In this document: piece by piece, positions 34,724 to 42,373 of the stretch | How positions within the stretch are numbered: position 1 is the first letter of the stretch | How the letters are laid out: every line of letters starts with the position of its first letter | Source of the DNA: Tropicimonas marinistellae | Lineage (GTDB): Bacteria > Pseudomonadota > Alphaproteobacteria > Rhodobacterales > Rhodobacteraceae | DNA length: 64,000 bases | NCBI RefSeq assembly: GCF_001509585.1 | Contig: NZ_LNCI01000008.1 | Location: forward strand, 1-64,000 | Direction: 5' to 3' | The notes under the pieces: model-generated | What the model was told of the DNA's origin: nothing | Seen by the model: the letters and a program-made list of their open reading frames with translations, nothing else | The model's database searches: none | Program-made: the position numbers and the translations under genes

Positions 34724-36154
34724 ATGGCCCGATTTCACGGCTTTGTACTCTTCGCCGAAATGCGAACGGGGTCCAATTACCTGGAAGAGACGCTCAACCT
34801 CTTTCCCAGCCTCCAATGCCACGGCGAAGCCTTCAACCCGGAGTTCGTCGGGCAGCCGGGATGGCGCGATCTGTTCGGACTCGACAAGGCCACTCGAGAC
34901 GCCGACCCACTGGAAATGCTTCGGCGGATTTCACAGAACAGCGAAGGTCTCGGCGGCTTCCGCTTCTTTCACGACCATGACACGCGCGTACTCGACAAGG
35001 TCTTGGCCGACCCCCGCATCGCGAAGATCATCCTGCACCGCAATCCGCTCGATGCCTATGTCTCCCTGAAGATTGCCGTCGCAACGGGACAGTGGCGATT
35101 GACCGACGCAACCCATCGCAAGAGCGCAAGGGTGAGGTTTGACCCGGCGGAATTCGAAGCCACGTTCGCCCGTCAACAGGAATTCCGAAACCGCGTGCGT
35201 CGCGCGCTGCAAGTATCGGGGCAGACGGCGTTTGAATTGAGCTACGAGGACACGGGACATCTCGATGTCGTCAACGGGCTGGCCGCATTTCTGGGTGAAA
35301 CCCATAAACTCGACGCACTCTCCAACCGCCTGAAGCGACAGAACCCGGCTCCTCTCAGCGAGAAGGTCGAGAACTTCACGGAAATGCAGGCGGCCCTCGC
35401 CGAGATGAACCTGAGCGGCCTGACCCATGCCGACGCCGAAGCGTTCCGCCATGCGCCGGCGGTCCAGACTTATCTGGTCAGCCCCCGGACACCGCTCCTG
35501 TTCATGCCCCTCAAGGGCGGGCCCACCGAAACGATTTCAGCATGGTTGGCTGCGCTCGACGACGTCGGGCCCGACGAGCTGCGAGGCGATCTCACTCAGA
35601 AATCCCTGCGCCAATGGAAGAACCACAACAAGGACGGTCGCAGCTTCACCGTCGTTTCCCACCCGGTCGCCCGTGCGCATTCGGTGTTCTGCCGGTACAT
35701 TCTTTCTACCGGACCAGGTAGCTTCGCCGCCATTCGGGCGCATCTGCGCGAGGATGTCGGCTTGCCTTTGCCCGAAAACGCGCCAAACGGCAGCTACGAG
35801 ACACGTGATCACCATGCGGCGTTTCTCGGATTTCTGGAATTCGTCCGGCGCAATCTGTCGGGTCAAACGCGACACCGCACCGATCCGGCGTTTTCGACCC
35901 AGGCGAGCCTACTGCAATCCATGGCCGAGTTCCTCGCGCCCGATGTGGTCATTCGCGCCGATCAACTGGATCTTGGGCTGACGCAATTGTGTCAGCAGAT
36001 TGGGCGGCGCCGGATGCCCGCGCCGCCGCGTAACACCGCCACGGATGTACGTCTCCTCAGCGCGATCTACGATGCGGACGTGGAAGCGGCAGTTCGCGCC
36101 GCCTACAACCGGGACTACATGGCCTTTGGCTACCGGAGCTGGTCCGCCGACTGA
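34724..36154 (+). CDS. Two-domain sulfotransferase (Stf0/NodH-like plus second sulfotransferase-like domain)
   Basis: This 476-aa protein probably moves sulfate from PAPS to a glycan. The N-terminal domain (about 1-240) has a 5'-phosphosulfate loop FAEMRTGSNYLEETL, the Stf0-type CHGEAFNP, and a 3'-phosphate segment IILHRNPLDAYVSLK. A second domain (about 245-476) repeats the layout with PLKGGPTETISAWL and VVSHPVARAHSVFCRY, resembling heparan-type Sulfotransfer_2 proteins but without an intact RSGT-like loop. Two such domains in one chain are unusual. It starts 3 bases after the GT14 gene and ends the cluster. CysQ at 27036 could clear the PAP it releases. Confidence 0.8.
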   Translation: MARFHGFVLFAEMRTGSNYLEETLNLFPSLQCHGEAFNPEFVGQPGWRDLFGLDKATRDADPLEMLRRISQNSEGLGGFRFFHDHDTRVLDKVLADPRIAKIILHRNPLDAYVSLKIAVATGQWRLTDATHRKSARVRFDPAEFEATFARQQEFRNRVRRALQVSGQTAFELSYEDTGHLDVVNGLAAFLGETHKLDALSNRLKRQNPAPLSEKVENFTEMQAALAEMNLSGLTHADAEAFRHAPAVQTYLVSPRTPLLFMPLKGGPTETISAWLAALDDVGPDELRGDLTQKSLRQWKNHNKDGRSFTVVSHPVARAHSVFCRYILSTGPGSFAAIRAHLREDVGLPLPENAPNGSYETRDHHAAFLGFLEFVRRNLSGQTRHRTDPAFSTQASLLQSMAEFLAPDVVIRADQLDLGLTQLCQQIGRRRMPAPPRNTATDVRLLSAIYDADVEAAVRAAYNRDYMAFGYRSWSAD

Positions 36155-36183
36155 AACGGCCCTGCGATCCAGTCGTTGACCGG

Positions 36184-36645
36184 TCAGGCCGCCTGGGACT
36201 GCCCCTCCGTCAGAACCGTGTGCAGCGTCGTCGTATCGTCGTTCGCGCGCAGCTTCTCGCAAATCGCCGCGTTGCGCATCGTGCGAGAGATCAGCGCCAA
36301 TGCCTTGAGATGGTCCACGCCCGAATTCTCGGGCGCGAACAGCGCGAAGACAAGATCCACGGGCTGGCGATCGACCGCGTTGAAGTCGATCGGCCGTTCG
36401 AGTCGGAAGAACACCCCGTGGACCTCATCCGCATCGGCCAGACGGGCATGCGGCAGGGCTATGCCATGGCCGACGCCAGTCGGCCCCAGGCTTTCCCGCT
36501 CCAGCAACGCATCGAGCGCCGCGTCGGCGTTAAGCCCATAGGCCGACCCTGCCGTATCGCTGAGACGCTGGAACAGCCGTTTCTTGCTGCTCGCATCCGA
36601 TATCACCTTCACGGCGTCAGGTTTCAGGATGCTCGAAAGGTCCAT
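36184..36645 (-). CDS. ptsN: Nitrogen-regulatory PTS IIA protein PtsN
   Basis: This 153-aa EIIA-Ntr protein is phosphorylated on a His by the PTS-Ntr relay (EI-Ntr, NPr) and regulates K+ transport, phosphate and carbon metabolism. The active site is visible as GHGIALPHARL with His66. The N-terminus MDLSSILKPDAVKVIS is typical. It lies 37 bases after hpf in the same direction, the usual order in Proteobacteria. It is convergent with the sulfotransferase gene. Confidence 0.93.
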   Translation of the reverse strand: MDLSSILKPDAVKVISDASSKKRLFQRLSDTAGSAYGLNADAALDALLERESLGPTGVGHGIALPHARLADADEVHGVFFRLERPIDFNAVDRQPVDLVFALFAPENSGVDHLKALALISRTMRNAAICEKLRANDDTTTLHTVLTEGQSQAA

Positions 36646-36682
36646 AGTCCCTCCACTTGCCCCAGCTTGTGTTCAGGATGAA

Positions 36683-37261
36683 TCAGCTTTGATCCGACGG
36701 ATCGATCCAACCAATGTTGCCGTCCTCGCGGCGGTAGACCACGTTGACGCTCGTCTTGCCTTCGGGATGAAAGACCAGAACCGGTGCGCCGGCGAGTTCC
36801 ATCTGCATGACGGCCTCGCCCACGGACAGGCTGGGGATCTGGGTCTCCATCTCGGCAATTATCATCGGCTGGAGCGTTTCAGGTTCCTGCTCGCCGACCC
36901 CATCCTCCGATGCGGCGAGGATATACGAGGCAGCGCCGAAGACTTCAACCGGCTCCTTGCGATCCTTGTAGTGGTCCTTTAGCCGACGCTTGTAGCGGCG
37001 AAGCTGCTTCTCAAGCTTCTCGCGGCAATCGTCGAAAGCCGCATAGATCTCGGACGCGCGCCCACTGGCCTTTGCGTTCAGGCCGGTCGAGAGGTGGACC
37101 GTCGTCTCGCAATGATACTCGTGACCGCGCTTCGAAAAGATCACCTGCGCGTCGGTGGGACGCTCCGCGTACTTCCCGACGGATTCGCCGAGTTCCGCTT
37201 TGACATGGGTCGAGAGGGATTCTCCGATGTCGATCTGGTGACCACTGATCTGATAGCGCAT
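36683..37261 (-). CDS. hpf: Long-form ribosome hibernation promoting factor
   Basis: This 192-aa protein combines the S30AE/HPF domain (about 1-100, MRYQISGHQIDIGESL, EIYAAFDDCREKLEKQLRR) with a C-terminal dimerisation domain (about 130-190, PVLVFHPEGKTSVNVVYRREDG). Long HPF pairs 70S ribosomes into inactive 100S particles in stationary or starved cells. The ATG has an exact AAGGAGG site at 37266-37272. A perfect FNR-type box lies 270 bases upstream. rpoN, which sits between lptB and hpf in many Proteobacteria, is absent here. Confidence 0.94.
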   Translation of the reverse strand: MRYQISGHQIDIGESLSTHVKAELGESVGKYAERPTDAQVIFSKRGHEYHCETTVHLSTGLNAKASGRASEIYAAFDDCREKLEKQLRRYKRRLKDHYKDRKEPVEVFGAASYILAASEDGVGEQEPETLQPMIIAEMETQIPSLSVGEAVMQMELAGAPVLVFHPEGKTSVNVVYRREDGNIGWIDPSDQS

Positions 37262-37604
37262 TTCGCCTCCTTAGGTTGGAGTTAGAGGTTCGCTCTCCTA
37301 GCGGAGAGCGACGCCGGATGAAAAGCTGAAAAACGCGAGGGGGCTTGGCTGGTCCGCCTCACTGTGTCGTCCCGAATGGGAACGAGACGGATGAGGCGGT
37401 AACTTGTAAGCAGTATGCTGTAGCATTCTTCTCATTTGGCGACGGTTCGACGCGCGATGTCAACGTCCGCGTGACGAAGAATCGTGCCGAACCCGCAGCC
37501 TGATTGCAGCCTATGCACAGCAAGGCGTCATTGATCCGTATCAATACGCGTGATTTGGGCGGCCAAGCGCGGAGTGAACGCAACGCCATGCAATCGCAGC
37601 GAGT
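37262..37604 (-). other. Intergenic leader region of hpf-ptsN
   Basis: These 343 bases between lptB and hpf contain no convincing gene. They hold the hpf Shine-Dalgarno and an FNR-type palindrome at 37531-37544, so they are probably the hpf promoter and a long leader. Short frames present have no family resemblance. Confidence 0.45.
37531..37544. promoter_or_regulatory. FNR/FnrL-type binding site
   Basis: TTGATCCGTATCAA is an exact match to the FNR consensus TTGAT-N4-ATCAA. The next gene in the only possible downstream direction is hpf (start 37261), so low-oxygen control of hpf-ptsN is likely. It could also act on an undetected small RNA in the 270 bases between. A clear -10 at the ideal distance is not evident. 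Confidence 0.65.
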
Positions 37605-38369
37605 TCAACCGATACGGAAATTCTGCCCCAGGTAGACGCGACGCACGTTCTCGTCGCGCACCACATCCTCGGCCGTGCCACTCATGAGCACCTTGCCATC
37701 GTGAAGGATGTAGGCCCTGTCCACGATCTCCAACGTCTCGCGCACGTTGTGATCGGTGATCAGCACGCCGATCCCCCGGTTTTTCAGGTCCATCACGAGA
37801 TGACGGATGTCGCCAACGGAAATCGGGTCGACGCCCGCGAAGGGCTCGTCCAGCAGCAGGTAATTCGGCTCCGCCGCAAGACATCGGGCGATTTCCACCC
37901 GTCGGCGTTCGCCGCCCGAAAGCGAAAGTGCCGAGGCGCGCCGCAGATGCTCGATGCCGAACTCGGACAACAGGTCTTCCAGACGCTCACGCCGCTTGTG
38001 CCGGTCACGCACGGCAATCTCGAGAATCGCCATGATATTGTCTTCGACCGACAGCCCACGGAAGATCGACACCTCCTGCGGGAGGTATCCGATGCCGAAC
38101 TTCGCCCGGCGATACATCGGCAGAGTCGTTACGTCCCGGCCATCGAGCTGCACCAGTCCGGATTCCGGCGTCACCAACCCGGCGATGGAATAGAAGCACG
38201 TGGTTTTTCCCGAGCCGTTTGGCCCGAGCAACGCCACCACCTCTCCGCGTTGCAGCTCCAGCGTGACGTCATGGATCACCGGTCGACGCCGGTAGCTCTT
38301 GCGGAGTTGCACCACCTGGAGTCCGGATGAACCCGGTGCCACTGTCAGCCCACGTTCCGACCGGCTCAT
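37605..38369 (-). CDS. lptB: LPS export ABC transporter ATPase LptB
   Basis: This 254-aa cytosolic ATPase powers LptFG extraction of LPS from the inner membrane. Walker A is [11 protein letters not shown], the signature is [13 protein letters not shown], Walker B is [13 protein letters not shown] and the switch is [32 protein letters not shown] is typical. The ATG overlaps the lptA stop (ATGA). It forms the end of the kdsD-lptC-lptA-lptB run. Confidence 0.96.
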   Translation of the reverse strand: MSRSERGLTVAPGSSGLQVVQLRKSYRRRPVIHDVTLELQRGEVVALLGPNGSGKTTCFYSIAGLVTPESGLVQLDGRDVTTLPMYRRAKFGIGYLPQEVSIFRGLSVEDNIMAILEIAVRDRHKRRERLEDLLSEFGIEHLRRASALSLSGGERRRVEIARCLAAEPNYLLLDEPFAGVDPISVGDIRHLVMDLKNRGIGVLITDHNVRETLEIVDRAYILHDGKVLMSGTAEDVVRDENVRRVYLGQNFRIG

Positions 38370-38884
38370 TGAGCCTCGTCCGCCTGCTGTGCGTCCTGCG
38401 TTTTGAACACGACGCGCACCCGGCCCTCCATCACCCCGGTCCCTGTTTCCAGATTGACCGTCAGCTTCTCACCAGCCATTGCGTTCTCGCCCTGGGTGAG
38501 CAGCACGTCGCCAGTCAACACCACGACGCCCGATTCGATCGTGTAGACGGCCTCCTGCCCCTCGGCGGCCTCGCTGCCGTTGACCAACGTGACGCCGCCG
38601 GTGGCATGCAGGCGCTTGATTTCCGTCTCTCCGGTATCGTTTTCGCCATACTCCACGTCGACGACCTCGCCGGTCAGCCGCATCTCGCCTTGGCCCACGA
38701 CGACGTTGCCGGTGAAAACGGCACGCCCGTCTGACTGGCTCACATCAAGCTGGTCTGCCGTGATCTCGACGGGCAGCGAGCTATCGTGGTCCGCCCCTCC
38801 AAAGCCGATGGAGGCCCCCTGCGCAAACACAGGTGTGGCAAACAGAAGAAAAACCGCGGCACGCGGCAGGGAGCGGAAAATCAC
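38366..38884 (-). CDS. lptA: Periplasmic LPS bridge protein LptA
   Basis: This 172-aa protein has a signal peptide ([21 protein letters not shown]) and an OstA-type beta-jellyroll: [38 protein letters not shown] and [18 protein letters not shown]. LptA oligomers form the bridge from LptC to LptD across the periplasm. Length matches the family. It is coupled to lptB and 9 bases after lptC. Confidence 0.93.
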   Translation of the reverse strand: MIFRSLPRAAVFLLFATPVFAQGASIGFGGADHDSSLPVEITADQLDVSQSDGRAVFTGNVVVGQGEMRLTGEVVDVEYGENDTGETEIKRLHATGGVTLVNGSEAAEGQEAVYTIESGVVVLTGDVLLTQGENAMAGEKLTVNLETGTGVMEGRVRVVFKTQDAQQADEAQ

Positions 38885-38893
38885 GAAAACACC

Positions 38894-39505
38894 CTATTGG
38901 TTTTGCGGCACGTATATCAGTTTCACACCGTCCTTGAAAACCACGCGCACGTCACCGCGATCCGATCCTTCCTGCGTGACCTCCATACGTCCGGCGTCTA
39001 TCCGGCCGAGCGGCCCTTCGGCAGTGACCACGCCAGGTGCTTCCATGTCAGTGCGGTCGAGCGCGGCGCGCAATTGCTCTGTATCAATCGTGAAACCGGT
39101 CGAGGTCGCGACGCGTACGTTCCCGTGCAAATGCGCCTGTGACTCGTCGGAATACACCGTTCCCGCATCCGCGCGCATGGTGATTGTGCCATCGTCGCCA
39201 GTCTCGAACCGCCCGCGAACCTGCACTGCGTCCACGACGCTCGCCTTGCTGTCGCGCGGGGTGGCTGTCTCCGCCGACAGGTTGATGGCACGGCCATCCT
39301 CTGTGAGACCGGCGAACTCCGGCCCTTCGACGCGTTGTTCGCTGGCCATTTCTTCGAGATCTTTCTCCGAGAATGGCAACGTCGCGTCCGGATCGCCTGT
39401 TCTCGCCACGAGGAACAATGTGGACAGCAACGCAAGCGCCGCCAGCGGCAAGATCACCTTGAGCCATGCGACGACGTGCGAATGAAGGTTGTCGCGTGCT
39501 GCCAT
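38894..39505 (-). CDS. lptC: LPS export protein LptC
   Basis: This 203-aa bitopic protein has one N-terminal membrane helix (about residues 13-32, VILPLAALALLSTLFLV) and a periplasmic domain of the LptA/LptC jellyroll type (INLSAETA, GTVYSDESQAHLHGNVRVAT, RMEVTQEG). It links LptFGB to LptA. The ATG at 39505 (MAARDNL) gives the normal short N-terminus; an upstream frame start at 39568 would overlap kdsD. Confidence 0.9.
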   Translation of the reverse strand: MAARDNLHSHVVAWLKVILPLAALALLSTLFLVARTGDPDATLPFSEKDLEEMASEQRVEGPEFAGLTEDGRAINLSAETATPRDSKASVVDAVQVRGRFETGDDGTITMRADAGTVYSDESQAHLHGNVRVATSTGFTIDTEQLRAALDRTDMEAPGVVTAEGPLGRIDAGRMEVTQEGSDRGDVRVVFKDGVKLIYVPQNQ

Positions 39506-39509
39506 CGGC

Positions 39510-40478
39510 TCAGGCGACGCCGGCGCGCAGGCAATCGTGAATATGCAGGATACCTTCGGCGCGACCATCGCCGTCCGGCGCGACGACGAAAAGACAGGTG
39601 ATCTTGCGCGCGTTCATTTCCGCCAGCGCCTCTCCAGCGAGGGCATCGGGCCCGATGGTGCACGGATCGGCGGTCATCACCTCGCCGGCGCTGTGATCCA
39701 GCAGGCCCGCCATGTGCCGGCGCAGGTCGCCATCGGTAACGACACCCGCAAGCTGGCCGTTGGAGTCGGTCACCCCGACAACGCCAAATCCCTTTTGCGT
39801 CATCACCAGCAGCGTCTCTTGCATCGGAGTTTCCCGCCGCACCAACGGCAAGGCCTCGCCGCCGTGCATCAGGTCTCGCACACGGGCCAGTTGCGCGCCG
39901 AGTTTGCCGCCCGGGTGGAAGTCGCGGAAGTCGGCGGGAGTAAACTGCCGTCGCTCCATTAGCGCGATCGCCAACGCATCGCCCAGCGCGAGCGTAAGCG
40001 TTGTCGAGATCGATGGCACAATTCCCGCACCGCAGGCTTCCCCGAGCGCGGGGATCTGCAGTTGCAGGTCAGCCTGGGTCATCAAGGTGCTGTCCGGACG
40101 ACTCGATAGGCCGATGAGCGGTATTGCAAACCGCCGGGTGAAGGCCAGAAGGTTCGCCAGTTCCGGCGCCTCCCCGGAGTTGGAAATCGCAAGCACGACG
40201 TCGCCACGGGTCAGCATCCCGAGGTCGCCATGACTTGCCTCGGCGGGATGAACGAAATGCGCCGGCGTGCCCGTACTGGCCAACGTTGCCGCCACCTTGC
40301 GCCCGATATGGCCGGACTTGCCTATTCCGCTGACAATGACCCGACCTGTCGCGGCAAGGATCATCTCGACCGCGGCGTCGAATCTATCGTCCAGATTCTC
40401 TGCGAGAGCGTCGAGTGCCCGCGCTTCGTCCAGGATCACCCTGCGTCCGACGGCCTGGAGGGACAACGTTTCGCTCAT
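39510..40478 (-). CDS. kdsD: Arabinose-5-phosphate isomerase KdsD/KpsF
   Basis: This 322-aa enzyme converts ribulose-5-phosphate to arabinose-5-phosphate, the first step of Kdo synthesis. The SIS domain (about 35-170) has RVIVSGIGKSGHIGRKVAATL, HPAEASHGDLGM and ISNSGEAPEL. Two CBS domains follow (VRDLMHGGEALPLV and VMTADPCTIGPD). The ATG at 40478 lies one base from the rnd stop at 40480. A longer open frame upstream overlaps rnd and is not real. It leads into lptC. Confidence 0.94.
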   Translation of the reverse strand: MSETLSLQAVGRRVILDEARALDALAENLDDRFDAAVEMILAATGRVIVSGIGKSGHIGRKVAATLASTGTPAHFVHPAEASHGDLGMLTRGDVVLAISNSGEAPELANLLAFTRRFAIPLIGLSSRPDSTLMTQADLQLQIPALGEACGAGIVPSISTTLTLALGDALAIALMERRQFTPADFRDFHPGGKLGAQLARVRDLMHGGEALPLVRRETPMQETLLVMTQKGFGVVGVTDSNGQLAGVVTDGDLRRHMAGLLDHSAGEVMTADPCTIGPDALAGEALAEMNARKITCLFVVAPDGDGRAEGILHIHDCLRAGVA

Positions 40479-40479
40479 C

Positions 40480-41091
40480 TCAATGGGCAAAGATGTCTGT
40501 CTCCGGCCATCCCGTAAGGTCGAGCCTCGCGCGCATGGGCAGGAACTCGAAGCAGGCCTTGGCGAGTTCGGCGCGACCCTCTCGTGCCAGACGCCGATCC
40601 AGCTCCGCGCGCAGGCGGTGCAGGTAGAGCACGTCGGAGGCGGCATATTCCATTTGTGCCGTTGTCAGTTCCGCCGCCCCCCAATCGCTCGATTGCTGCT
40701 GCTTGGAGAGGTCCACGTCGATCAGTTCCTGACAGAGGTTCTTTAGCCCATGCCTGTCGGTATAGGTCCGCACGAGCTTTGAGGCGATTTTGGTGCAATA
40801 GACGGGGGCAGCGAGCGCGCCGAATGCATGGTAGAGCGCCGCGATGTCGAACCGCCCGAAATGGAAGAGTTTCAGCACATTCGCATCGGCCAGCATCCGA
40901 GAGAGATTCGGCGCTTCGGTCTGGCCGCGCGCGATCTGCACGAGATGGGCATGTCCGTCGCCGGACGAGAGCTGCACCAGGCAGAGCCGGTCGCGATGGG
41001 GCTCCAGCCCCATCGTCTCGCAGTCGATAGCCACCTCGGACCCAAGATCCAGCGTGTCAGGAAGATCATTGGCGTGAATATGAATCGCCAT
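40480..41091 (-). CDS. rnd: Ribonuclease D
   Basis: This 203-aa 3'-5' exonuclease has the DEDD residues in VAIDCETMGLEPHRDRL (Asp/Glu), FHFGRFDIAAL (Asp) and YAASDVLYL (Asp). It lacks the HRDC domains of enterobacterial RNase D, as is normal for short alphaproteobacterial versions. It would trim tRNA and other stable RNA precursors. The stop abuts the kdsD start, suggesting co-transcription with the Kdo/lpt genes. Confidence 0.9.
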   Translation of the reverse strand: MAIHIHANDLPDTLDLGSEVAIDCETMGLEPHRDRLCLVQLSSGDGHAHLVQIARGQTEAPNLSRMLADANVLKLFHFGRFDIAALYHAFGALAAPVYCTKIASKLVRTYTDRHGLKNLCQELIDVDLSKQQQSSDWGAAELTTAQMEYAASDVLYLHRLRAELDRRLAREGRAELAKACFEFLPMRARLDLTGWPETDIFAH

Positions 41092-41150
41092 CGGACTGGC
41101 CCTTTTGTGTGCGTTTGGGCCGAAATACGGTCACGACGAACGGAATTCAA

Positions 41151-41174
41151 TGGCGCCCCGAAGTCGGGGCGCCA
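41151..41174 (-). terminator. GC-rich hairpin between the secA-neighbour gene and rnd
   Basis: TGGCGCCCC (41151-41159) pairs perfectly with GGGGCGCCA (41166-41174) around a 6-base loop, 21 bases after the stop of the exported-protein gene. The sequence after it on the minus strand (TTGAATTCC) is only moderately T-rich. It probably ends that transcript before rnd. Confidence 0.6.
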
Positions 41175-41195
41175 AACTCACGCACTGACCCTCGG

Positions 41196-42203
41196 TCAGT
41201 TCGCGGCGATCTGTATGTCCGGAACCGCGTCGCCAATGACGAGATACTCGCCAACGGCGCTACATCCCGGGATCGCGAGCTTGAGACTGATTTCAGACAT
41301 GCCGGTGCCGTGAGCCTGCTGCAGTGTCTGTGCCGAAACACGGCGGCCGCAGGTCTCGGGCGTGACTTCCGCCTCTATGGAGATCCGAACAGCGCCGGTC
41401 TCCCGGGCATCGGCTGCCGGGAAGGAGTACACCTCGCTCACCCAGCCGGCGGGTACGCTGTCCCGCCCAAGCCGTGTGAGAAAGCCTGCGTTGACCTCAA
41501 GGGCACGACCCGGTGTATGAGCCGCGCCGGCATGCACGTGTCCGGCATCTCCGTAGTCGGCACCGAACTCGAACGCATGCAACTGCAGGCCGGTTTGCCC
41601 CTGCCATTGGAGCGCCACCCGCTCATAGGTGTTCGCGTCGGGAACGTCTGCGACCGCTTCCAGAGTCTCGCCGTCGCCGAAGGTCAGCACGAAGGCGGCG
41701 GACACACTGAGTGCAGGAACAGTGGCTTCCAACGTTCCGTCGGGTGCGACTGTTTCGGTGAACCGCAGTGCTCCGTGGCGCACTGTGGCCACCTGCCCAC
41801 CCTGGCAGGGCGCACTGAGCGACAGGCGCACGGTTGCGGCGGGACCAGGTGTTGCAGTCAACGACGTTTCACAACGAAGCCCGAAGGAATTGAAATCCTC
41901 GGTTTCGGCGAGCGATGCAATGTCAGGACCGGTGTCGGACACAGGCGTACGATCGGCAAAGGCCGCAGGCGCAGGGCGCTCAAGCGCGACGACCACCGGC
42001 TCGGCGGGAAGCGCGAGGTCTGGCAGCGTTTCGCCGGATCGCTCGATTGAGGCGACGGGTTGCGACATCGCCGGCGCATCTTTTTCCGGCAGCGCCAGAA
42101 ACCGTGCCGCCAGGGCGTTCCCGTTTTGCATTGTGTAACCCGTGGCAAGCGCCACGAAGAAGACCGATCCGGCTGTTGCCACGCGCCGCACGTTCGTCAT
42201 CAC
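41196..42203 (-). CDS. Exported protein of unknown function next to secA
   Basis: I do not recognise a named family in this 335-aa protein. It has an N-terminal hydrophobic segment (RRVATAGSVFFVALATGY) that may be a signal peptide or anchor. A Pro/Ala-rich low-complexity linker (about 35-95) precedes a Cys-containing, beta-rich C-terminal domain with paired Cys (CETSLTAT, APCQGG, ETCGRR, PGCSAVGEY) suggestive of disulfides in the periplasm. I recall similarly placed hypotheticals beside secA in Rhodobacterales. It is transcribed in the same direction as secA, 170 bases downstream, and closed by a hairpin. Confidence 0.72.
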   Translation of the reverse strand: MMTNVRRVATAGSVFFVALATGYTMQNGNALAARFLALPEKDAPAMSQPVASIERSGETLPDLALPAEPVVVALERPAPAAFADRTPVSDTGPDIASLAETEDFNSFGLRCETSLTATPGPAATVRLSLSAPCQGGQVATVRHGALRFTETVAPDGTLEATVPALSVSAAFVLTFGDGETLEAVADVPDANTYERVALQWQGQTGLQLHAFEFGADYGDAGHVHAGAAHTPGRALEVNAGFLTRLGRDSVPAGWVSEVYSFPAADARETGAVRISIEAEVTPETCGRRVSAQTLQQAHGTGMSEISLKLAIPGCSAVGEYLVIGDAVPDIQIAAN

Positions 42204-42330
42204 TGCCTCCGCTCTTTGACGGTTGCTTTGACGTTAGGAAAGGAAATGGGCAGGGACGTGGCGGCTTGCGGGCCGAATCCGGTCACAATAACCGGTTGCT
42301 AAGCCTACAGTTTGATGCAGCTTTTTCCGG

Positions 42331-42354
42331 CACCCGCTATATTATGGGCGGGTG
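42331..42354 (-). terminator. Inverted repeat downstream of secA
   Basis: CACCCGC (42331-42337) and GCGGGTG (42348-42354) form a 7-bp stem, about 20 bases after the secA stop. On the minus strand the run after the hairpin is A-rich rather than T-rich, so termination is uncertain. Confidence 0.35.
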
Positions 42355-42373
42355 TCCAGATGCTGTAGCCAAC

